Of a stretch of DNA of 64,000 nt, positions 43,123-49,305 are shown piece after piece (position 1 is the first letter of the stretch; each line of letters opens with the position of its first letter). The notes under the pieces are model-generated. The model was not told where the DNA came from and did not search any database. It saw only the letters and a list, made by a program, of their open reading frames with translations. Origin of the DNA: Massilia soli (GTDB lineage Bacteria; Pseudomonadota; Gammaproteobacteria; Burkholderiales; Burkholderiaceae_D); the NCBI RefSeq assembly GCF_016809835.1, contig NZ_JAFBIL020000009.1, positions 124,001 through 188,000 of the forward strand, written 5' to 3'. Made by a program: the position numbers and the translations under genes.

Positions 43123-44241
43123 TTACCTGATCTGGTTGATCAACGCGGTGCCGGACACAACGACGCGATTGTCGCCGCTCAGCCCTTTAACGATCACCAC
43201 CGTTTTGGCGTCGAGCGCCTTCGCCTCCACCGGCAGCGCGATGAAGCGCTGGGCCCCGGATTTGATCCAGACCACCGTCTCGTTAGCCGGGTTGCGCGCC
43301 AGCGCTTCGGCTGGCAACGCGATGCCTTTGACCGTGGTGCGCAACTTGGCGAGCACGGTCACCGGCTGCCCGATCGCAAGGCCGAGATCGCCGCCGCTTG
43401 CGCGGAAGTTCAGGGGCAGGGCGCCATCGCGCAGCGCGCGTGCGCCGCCCAGCAAGGTCAGCTTGACGGAAGGGGACTGCAACAGCGTGGCTTCGCTAAT
43501 GCGGCCGGCAAGCGACACATCGGTCGCCAGCGCTTCGACCAGCATGCGCGCGGGATCGACGATATCGAACAGCACCTCGCGCGACTCGACGATTTGCCCA
43601 TTCAGGATAGACGCGCTGGCGATCACGCCGCTGGCGGGCGCGCTAATGTTCTCGACGCCACCGATGGAGGCCGCCACGGCGCGTTCGCGGCCGATGACGC
43701 TGGCCAGTTCGGCCCGGGCTGCCTCGATGTCCTTGGCGGGCACCGTGCCTTCAAGGGATTCAAGGCGCTTCACACGGCTGGCCAGCATGGTGCGGTTGGC
43801 GCGCAGGTCGGCCAGCTGGGCGGCCTGGTTTCCGCGCTCGATCGCGCCGTCGACCGGGCGGATGCGGGCCAGGACCTGGCCTTTGCGAACCTGCTGGCCA
43901 GCAACCGGAAGGCCCGCTGGCCCTGGCTCGATGCGACCGGAAAACGGCGCCTGGACACGGCCGCCCGCGTTCGCGTCGATGCTGGCGCGGCCGTTCAGCT
44001 CGACCGTCAGCGGATGCTCGGCTTCCTGCGCCATAAGCGTCCGGATTGCCATGCGGCGCTGGGCCAGCTTCGGCACATTCACGCTGCCGTCGGGCAGGCG
44101 CGCCAGGCCGCCGCCTGCGCCGCTTACCTGGTTATCGAGATGCTCGCCATTCGGGCCATGGGCGCCGGGAGAGGCAAGGGCAGGGCTGGCCAGCGCTGCG
44201 CTCAACACGCAGGCGGCGAGTCGGTAATGGAATGATGTCAT
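43123..44241 (-). CDS. RND efflux periplasmic adaptor (CusB/CzcB-like)
   Basis: A 372-residue membrane-fusion protein: signal peptide ([20 protein letters not shown]), a His-containing motif [13 protein letters not shown] right after it, then barrel-sandwich and hairpin segments ([40 protein letters not shown]) and a beta-barrel/MPD end ([22 protein letters not shown]). It links the pump at 40017 with the TolC channel. The same [13 protein letters not shown] box occurs in the next protein upstream (44243-44791). ATG 44241 has AAGGA 8 nt upstream. Confidence 0.88.
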   Translation of the reverse strand: MTSFHYRLAACVLSAALASPALASPGAHGPNGEHLDNQVSGAGGGLARLPDGSVNVPKLAQRRMAIRTLMAQEAEHPLTVELNGRASIDANAGGRVQAPFSGRIEPGPAGLPVAGQQVRKGQVLARIRPVDGAIERGNQAAQLADLRANRTMLASRVKRLESLEGTVPAKDIEAARAELASVIGRERAVAASIGGVENISAPASGVIASASILNGQIVESREVLFDIVDPARMLVEALATDVSLAGRISEATLLQSPSVKLTLLGGARALRDGALPLNFRASGGDLGLAIGQPVTVLAKLRTTVKGIALPAEALARNPANETVVWIKSGAQRFIALPVEAKALDAKTVVIVKGLSGDNRVVVSGTALINQIR

Positions 44242-44242
44242 C

Positions 44243-44791
44243 TCAGATGTCCTTGCGGTTGGTACGGCGGCGTGCAAAGACCACGGCCGCGAGGATGGCT
44301 GCCGCGATGGCGATCCCGGTCACCCACGGCCAGGCATTGAGGTGCTCGTGTTCCTCGCCATGAATCTCGTTCACAACCAGCGTGCCCTCCAGCAGGTCGC
44401 TTTCGTCGCCCACAATCAAGGTGAACAACAAGGGATGGCTGCCGGGTTTGGACAGGGCTGCCAGCAATGCGGGATTGTCGATCGCATAGTCGCCAAGGTC
44501 GGCGTGAAACTTTGCCGGCGCCTTCAGGCCCTTGTACTCGACTTCCAGCGTGCCCCCCAGCACCGGTTCATTGGTCTCGTACCTGTCGATCATGATCGAC
44601 AGCTCGCCGCCCGAAAGTTGGCCGACCAGTTCGAACGATTCGGTAAACGTCTCGATGCGCGGAAACGTGCCGCCTTCGGCGGTGGCGACCGCACCATCGA
44701 GGTGTTCGCCGTTGGGGCCGTGGGCGCCGGGAGATGCCAATGCGGCGGACGCGACCGAGAGCGCGAACAAGAATGTGGTCAACAACTTCAT
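44243..44791 (-). CDS. Periplasmic membrane-anchored unknown of the RND cluster
   Basis: 182 residues: signal peptide (MKLLTTFLFALSVASAALA), the [13 protein letters not shown] box shared with the adjacent adaptor, a beta-rich domain (ESFELVGQLSGGELSIMIDR, GGTLEVEYKGL, LLFTLIVGDESDLLEGTLVV), an HGEEHEH cluster and one C-terminal TM (WPWVTGIAIAAAILAAVVFA) followed by RRRTNRKD. The topology places the domain in the periplasm anchored by its C-terminus. It overlaps the TolC-type gene by 4 bp and abuts the adaptor gene. No family name is assigned; a metal-loading or assembly role with the pump is inferred. Confidence 0.8.
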   Translation of the reverse strand: MKLLTTFLFALSVASAALASPGAHGPNGEHLDGAVATAEGGTFPRIETFTESFELVGQLSGGELSIMIDRYETNEPVLGGTLEVEYKGLKAPAKFHADLGDYAIDNPALLAALSKPGSHPLLFTLIVGDESDLLEGTLVVNEIHGEEHEHLNAWPWVTGIAIAAAILAAVVFARRRTNRKDI

Positions 44792-46014
44792 GGAAGAATT
44801 CCTCGTGCTTGATTAACTTGGGCGTGCGCCAGGCCAAGCGCCACGCGCTGCTGGCGTACTGCCACATCGGCCTCGTGCGTCAGCGCGTTCGAGCGCAACA
44901 CCTCGACGAGTGGGCGTTCACCCAGGCGGAATGCTTTTTCGATCAGGGCCGTGTGTTCGTGCATTGCGGCGGCGCGGCGTGTGGCAGAGGCCAGTGCCGC
45001 CTCCGCGTTGCGCAGCTGTTCCTGGGCCAGGGCAGAATCCGATTCGACCAGGGCTTCCGCCTGGGCCGCTTCGGCCGCCGCCGCGGCGATCTGGGTGCGC
45101 GCCAGCGTTTCCGCCGGGCGATTGCGCGCCTCGCTGCCCAGCGGAATCTGCACGGCAAGTGCGATGCTGTTGGTCGGTTCGCCCAGGTTGCGCTCATGCT
45201 CGCGGCGCACCGATATGGCAACGCTTGGCGCAGCGCTGCGGGTCGCCTCGGCGAGCCGCAAACCTGCCTGCGCGCGCAATTCGGTGGCCCGGGCGGCGGT
45301 TAGGCGGGCGTTTGCCGGTAGCACTGCGTGGACCAACGATTCTGGTTCCAGCGGTGGCAGGTCGGCGATGCCGGTCAGCACCCGGTAGCGCGCCAGCGCT
45401 TCGGCCGCACGGGTCCTGGCAAGCGCGACGTCCACCTGCGCGGCCAGTACCTCTTGCTGGGCAAGCAGGCCGTCGCTGCGCGCCAGGTCGCCAGCGGTTA
45501 CGCGGCGATCCACATCGGAAGACAAATCTTCCATGTGATGAAGGTGGTCTTCTTTCTCAGCGAGCGCCTCGCGGGCGGCGGCAGCCTCCCACAGCCGTGT
45601 GCGCACCTCGCCGGCAATCTCGAGGCGCGCCTGGCGCAGCTGGGCCGATACCTCTTCGGTACTGCGCGCGGCGGCCGCTTCGCGCGCCGACCTCTGTCCG
45701 GGCAGCCACAACGGCGCCGCCACGGATACCTCCGATTCGCGCTGGTCACGCAGGCTGGCGCCGCGGTCCGCGCGTTGCGAAAGGCCCAGGGTTGGCGAGC
45801 CGGCAATCCACGAGCGTGCGGAAGCGCGGGCGGCAGCCGTTTCGTCCTGGCGCGCTATCAGGGTGCTCAGGGCGGTCGAGCGCGACCATGCGCCCTCGAC
45901 GGCGGATTTCAGGGTTGCCGCGCCGACGGGCGGCGCTGCGGGTGCGGCGACGGCAAGACACGGCCACGCGACTGCGGCAGCGGCAATAAAAAAGGACAAG
46001 CGAGCAACGCGCAT
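44788..46014 (-). CDS. TolC-family outer-membrane channel (CzcC-like)
   Basis: A 408-residue OEP-family protein: signal peptide (VARLSFFIAAAAVAWPCLA), then two long alpha-helical repeats with typical segments (STLIARQDETAAARASARS; SEVSVAAPLWLPGQRSAREA; TNSIALAVQIPLGSEARNRPAE). ATG 46014 has GGAG 5 nt upstream; in-frame 46041 lacks one. It overlaps the next gene by 4 bp. A 6-3-6 palindrome (TGATTG-AAA-CAATCA, 46030-46044) and two hairpins (46092-46130) separate it from the CzcI-like gene, so translation or transcript level may be tuned there. Confidence 0.88.
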   Translation of the reverse strand: MRVARLSFFIAAAAVAWPCLAVAAPAAPPVGAATLKSAVEGAWSRSTALSTLIARQDETAAARASARSWIAGSPTLGLSQRADRGASLRDQRESEVSVAAPLWLPGQRSAREAAAARSTEEVSAQLRQARLEIAGEVRTRLWEAAAAREALAEKEDHLHHMEDLSSDVDRRVTAGDLARSDGLLAQQEVLAAQVDVALARTRAAEALARYRVLTGIADLPPLEPESLVHAVLPANARLTAARATELRAQAGLRLAEATRSAAPSVAISVRREHERNLGEPTNSIALAVQIPLGSEARNRPAETLARTQIAAAAAEAAQAEALVESDSALAQEQLRNAEAALASATRRAAAMHEHTALIEKAFRLGERPLVEVLRSNALTHEADVAVRQQRVALGLAHAQVNQARGILP

Positions 46015-46091
46015 GTGTACTCCGACGGATGATTGAAACAATCACCGAGGGCGTGCGCCGGGACGCGACATCATCGCGGCCCGGGCGTGTG

Positions 46092-46130
46092 GATTACGTA
46101 GGTAATCTCCCTCGGCGGCTTAGCCGAGGG
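46092..46130. repeat. Two adjacent hairpins between the CzcI-like and TolC genes
   Basis: GATTAC-GTAG-GTAATC (46092-46107) and CCCTCGGC-GGCTTA-GCCGAGGG (46109-46130) are perfect inverted repeats. The TAA stop of the CzcI-like gene lies in the loop of the second. No T-run follows, so a classical terminator is unlikely; an RNA processing or stability element is plausible. Confidence 0.55.
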
Positions 46131-46479
46131 CGAGGACAGGCGGACGAAGCGGACTGTCCAGGTAGGGATCGGGAATGAAGCAGGAAAATTCGGGCGCGGT
46201 TATTGACCCGAGCTGGTCAGGCGATGGTGGCTGCTTTGATATCCACACACCGGCAGGCTGCTGGCAATTGGAATGATCCAGGGTGTGCTGGGCCGACTCG
46301 TCGGAGTCGTCATAATGGACGGAATCGTCATTGTCGTGATGGTGATGCTGAATTTGTTCTTCATGCGCGATTTCGTGCGCCAGGTTCACATCGGCACCGA
46401 ACACGAAGGATCCCGCTTGCAAGGCGAAGCTTTGCAAGGGCAGGCACATCAGCAGCAAGAGACAGATGAGTCGTCGCAC
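46120..46479 (-). CDS. Small secreted His-rich CzcI-like protein, first gene of the RND cluster
   Basis: A 119-residue protein starting with GTG 46479 (AAGGA 5 nt upstream). Signal peptide MRRLICLLLLMCLPLQSFAL, a His/Asp-rich middle (HEEQIQHHHHDNDD), two Cys (NCQQP and SCFIP) and an end with LDSPLRPPVL. The layout and LPLQ/RPP flanks match the CzcI-like proteins at 11080 and 59552. A strong TATAAT (46503-46508) lies 23 bp upstream of the start. Metal sensing or damping of the efflux operon is inferred from the position and from CzcI. Confidence 0.72.
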   Translation of the reverse strand: MRRLICLLLLMCLPLQSFALQAGSFVFGADVNLAHEIAHEEQIQHHHHDNDDSVHYDDSDESAQHTLDHSNCQQPAGVWISKQPPSPDQLGSITAPEFSCFIPDPYLDSPLRPPVLALG

Positions 46480-46502
46480 GGGGATCCTTGAAATACGGCT
46501 GA

Positions 46503-46508
46503 ATTATA
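46503..46508 (-). promoter_or_regulatory. Consensus -10 (TATAAT) of the first RND cluster
   Basis: A perfect TATAAT on the minus strand 23 nt before GTG 46479. No acceptable -35 is seen at 16-18 bp, so an activator is probably required. Confidence 0.45.
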
Positions 46509-46590
46509 ACGCTCGCATGTAAGTCTTAGTACCGTTTTTTCGAGCTAAGGCCTTGAATGTATTGACTCGTCGGAAATAATGACACTGGTT

Positions 46591-46644
46591 TTACGTGTTT
46601 TCGAATTTACGCAAATTCATGGCTAAAATGTACGAAACACGTAA
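46591..46644. repeat. Nested inverted repeat
   Basis: Outer arms TTACGTGTTT(T)CG (46591-46603) and CGAAACACGTAA (46633-46644) are inverted copies with one extra T. Between them GAATTT-ACGC-AAATTC (46603-46618) is a perfect 6-4-6 palindrome. Such a nested arrangement is seen at regulator or recombinase sites, but no recombinase gene is nearby. Confidence 0.5.
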
Positions 46645-46882
46645 TAGTCCTTGCGACGCGAGTGCGATCCTTAGTGGACCTGAATCTTCTGTCGAGGCGA
46701 ATTTTCGCGCCTTATGCGCTTATTTCGCGTGCCTTGGAATTGGGGGCGGCATAAGACTGATACATAGGAGAAGCTTGCGCGGCGCGCCAACCCCAAACAG
46801 GTGAAACAGTCGTTCAGTGTGCTGCCGCGGGGACGCGGATGCTTCAATGTCTCCGCTTGCTGGTCTACCTGCAAAATCTATA

Positions 46883-46905
46883 GGTGGGGCACGCTGAACC
46901 CCACC
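46883..46905. repeat. Hairpin with CACGCTGA loop, copy A
   Basis: GGTGGGG-CACGCTGAA-CCCCACC is a perfect 7-bp stem with a 9-nt loop. Its loop and flanking G/C runs recur at 47489-47510, suggesting a REP-like or IS-end repeat family. Confidence 0.55.
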
Positions 46906-47210
46906 AATGCCAAAACTCGTTCACTTGTCCGGGCGCCCTGTCTCGGGGCAATGTCGACGGCGATACGCTCCCAGATGCCTTTTTGCGCAGGCCCTTGCCT
47001 GTAATCGCCCATGCCTAGCCCGCCAAAAGTTGTGTCGTCGAACCCAGCCGTTGTCCCCATCAATTCCCCGAGGACCTAAATGGAATATAATCTTTTATCA
47101 ACCATGTTTCTGTTAATCATCTTATGACCGGGGATTTCCATGCGTTATCTGAGTAGACTTTCCCATATGTTCCACCCGACGCGATCACCGCCATAGGGCA
47201 TTATTTACCG

Positions 47211-47398
47211 GTGCACACCAGCTCAGCGGACGAGTTCCCCCCCGGTCTGCGCGAGGCGGGTTCGATCCAGGAATAGCCGACGCGGGAACGCGTCGGGCAG
47301 ATCAATACCCACAACGGCAACCTGATGGTCCGCCATGTTGATTGCGCTGGAAAGGCAACCGTGGTTTTGATTTGGTCGTGCACCGCAACTATAACTAG
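47211..47398 (+). pseudogene. RHS-family protein remnant
   Basis: The frame from 47211 gives VHTSSADEFPPGLREAG, a TAG, then GQINTHNGNLMVRHVDCA. After a +1 frameshift it continues GNRGFDLVVHRNYN and ends at TAG 47396. VGQINxxNGNLxVRHxD...GFDLxxxRNYN is the sequence at the start of the RHS repeat region of Rhs/YD polymorphic proteins. With one stop and one frameshift in about 60 codons it is a dead fragment, which marks past presence of an Rhs-type gene. Confidence 0.6.
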
Positions 47399-47466
47399 CA
47401 CAGCGGTCCGCCGGCCTGGCGCGGGCGTTAGTCGCCTTTATTTGAACTGGAATAAAACGAAATAAA

Positions 47467-47510
47467 GGATATTTGCGAGAGCAAATATCCGGGGAGCACG
47501 CTGACCCCGG
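47467..47510. repeat. Double hairpin including CACGCTGA loop, copy B
   Basis: GGATATTTGC-GAGA-GCAAATATCC (47467-47490) is a perfect 10-bp stem with a GNRA tetraloop. It is overlapped by CCGGGG-AGCACGCTGA-CCCCGG (47489-47510), whose loop repeats the CACGCTGA of copy A. No T-run follows, so it is not a simple terminator. Confidence 0.6.
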
Positions 47511-47649
47511 CGTTCGATAGGAGCGAATCAGCTAGCGCTCGGGGACCATAAGCTTGCCTTGAAGAAGCTCAATCACACAAAGCGCAGGCAGAAATTCTGA
47601 CAGGCAATAGCTGCACTTTTGCCCCGAAGACTATGGCAATTGGAAGCCT

Positions 47650-47790
47650 CTAGCTTATTTGACTTAACGTCGCCTTGATCAACTCGCTGGCGCTCTCGCG
47701 TGTTGCTGCGCGACAATAGAGCCATATGCGCGTTCGCTGCTGGTTTTCAGCGTCATGATGAATAGCCCCGCCGCTGATGGCATTGGCCAG
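47650..47790 (-). pseudogene. C-terminal fragment of an unidentified gene
   Basis: A 46-codon open frame ending at TAG 47650 (ANAISGGAIHHDAENQ, RTRIWLYCRAATRES, SELIKATLSQIS) reads like a real protein C terminus, but it is closed upstream by a stop at 47791 and has no start. The family is not recognised. Confidence 0.25.
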
Positions 47791-48081
47791 CTACGGTTAG
47801 TGTCTGCCTGTAGCGTTTCATCCGGTGAGAAAGGGAGCATTGAGCTTGGTTGAAAAATTTCTTGCGGCCCGCCTCCATATAGGCAGGCTCTTCAAAAGGT
47901 GTGAAAGAACGCCTGTCGAAGGCCCCTCATACCGAGCGTTTTGCAAGCGTTTCGTGGGCGAGATGAAAACCAGGAATCGCCAGGCGAACACGAAGTCCCG
48001 CGAGGTTGATGCGGGGACCGCGCGTTCCCTGACCGCAAGGTTCCGCAAGCACGTTCACGCTAACGAGCTCGGTGGACTGTT

Positions 48082-48308
48082 TCAGTGTGCCGATGATCCA
48101 GTAAACGTTGGTCGAGCTCTCCGAATTCCTGAGTTCATTCCAGTTTTTCCCTCGCCTCCCTTGAAATGCATGATTCCCAGCTTCGCGGTGACGCGGACAA
48201 ACTCTTCGCAGGTCCGCAGCGCAAGATCGAGAGATTCGAGGACGTTCCACCAAACAGGACGATTGGGGCATCGATCCCTACCTTAATCTCATCCGTGATT
48301 TGTACCAT
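48082..48308 (-). pseudogene. Frameshifted small gene
   Basis: ATG 48308 follows GGAG at 5 nt and begins MVQITDEIKVGIDAPIVLFG. Near 48230 the sensible reading moves to another frame (DLALRTCEEFVRVTAKLGIM, HFKGGEGKTGMN), ending at TGA 48082. Together this is a protein of about 75 residues broken by one frameshift. No family is recognised. Confidence 0.35.
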
Positions 48309-48643
48309 TGGCGCTCCGATCGGTTAAGAAATTCGAATACCCCGGTTCTTACCAACTCGCCGGGCCAGCGCGTGGACGCGTTACCTGGGAGGAAGTCCTG
48401 GCTGAAGCACTGGGTAGCGCATCTATTGGGCACGATATGGCACCTGTCACTCAGCACTTTGCTTTTTGCAAGGGGCGCGGCACAATACGCAAAGCATCAT
48501 AGCCTTGCTAACAGAAAAGCATCGCTCGTTACGCGGTCTCTGGCTTGCCATATTTCCGCATTGCATCTCATACCTTAGCGTGACATAGCAAGCCCCTAAG
48601 GCCCTCTATAATCGTACATTCGGTACCACTGAACGATAGGACC

Positions 48644-48976
48644 ATGCGCATAACGTCCCCAACCCAAAGAATCATCTTGTATTTGGCCACGGGCTTTGCA
48701 GAAACTATAACGGTTGTCCTGGTCCTGCGATGGACGACCGGAATGGCTGGTGTATCGTCACTGATTCCCGCGTCAATCGGACTTTTTTTGTTCGCGTACC
48801 TGCTTAGCCTTCATACATCAAAGCAGAAGGCTTTCACCGGGTACGCAGCTGTTTTCCTACTGATCGTCATGCTGTTCGTTCTGACCGACGATCATGTCGA
48901 CGCAACCGGGCACCACACCCGGCTTACATCAGGCGCAGCTGCCGCAATCCCGCATCGTGTGCCTCGCGTGGCATAG
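48644..48976 (+). CDS. Small membrane protein of unknown function
   Basis: 110 residues with three hydrophobic segments (IILYLATGFAETITVVLVLRW; LIPASIGLFLFAYLLSLH; YAAVFLLIVMLFVLTDDH) and a His-containing tail (HVDATGHHTRL). AGGA lies close (2 nt) to ATG 48644. The codon use is less biased than in neighbouring genes, as in the whole stretch to its left. The gene is isolated between the remnant region and the ATPase gene. It may be real but has no recognised family. Confidence 0.45.
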   Translation: MRITSPTQRIILYLATGFAETITVVLVLRWTTGMAGVSSLIPASIGLFLFAYLLSLHTSKQKAFTGYAAVFLLIVMLFVLTDDHVDATGHHTRLTSGAAAAIPHRVPRVA

Positions 48977-49305
48977 GATCCGGTCCAGAGTACCGGCTAG
49001 CTTCCAGCCAAAAATCATTTGGACGCACAACATCGACGCGCTATCAGCTCGATGAGGGTGTGGTTGGCCCTAGCATGCATCTTCTAAACCCGACCGACCT
49101 GTTGCCCCTCTGACGTGCAAGTACCGCCATTGCAAACTCCACGAGCGGTGAGCCTGTAGCACCGGTCAGTCCAGTCAGGCTCATGGCAAGTTCGTTAGCA
49201 GCTTAAGAGGCTTCGCTTGCTCACATGTCTCGTTCATTGGTGGCCCAACGGACAGGCTCTCCAGCTGCCGCGCGACCCACAGGGGACGCGCACGTTTGGC
49301 GATGG
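48977..49305. other. Gap without a supported gene
   Basis: About 330 bp between the small membrane protein and the convergent ATPase gene. No frame with a ribosome site, no repeat and no terminator of note was found. Confidence 0.5.

Larger units (their letters stand above)
46480..48643. other. Low-GC intergenic/island stretch with remnants
   Basis: About 2.1 kb with visibly lower GC than its surroundings and no intact gene that can be defended. It holds a nested inverted repeat (46591-46644), a pair of related hairpins (46883-46905, 47467-47510), an RHS remnant (47211-47398), an unidentified C-terminal fragment (47650-47790) and a frameshifted small gene (48082-48308). It separates the first RND cluster from the czcICBAD island and looks like a recombination-worn junction. 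Confidence 0.55.

Noticed and set aside
47248-47275. GGTTCGATCC resembling a tRNA T-loop
   Set aside because: The five bases on either side cannot pair into a T-stem and no acceptor or anticodon arm is found; it lies in the RHS remnant.
48308-48502. 64-codon plus-strand frame with TTG start
   Set aside because: Overlaps the opposite, better-supported frameshifted gene start, no ribosome site, no recognisable motif.
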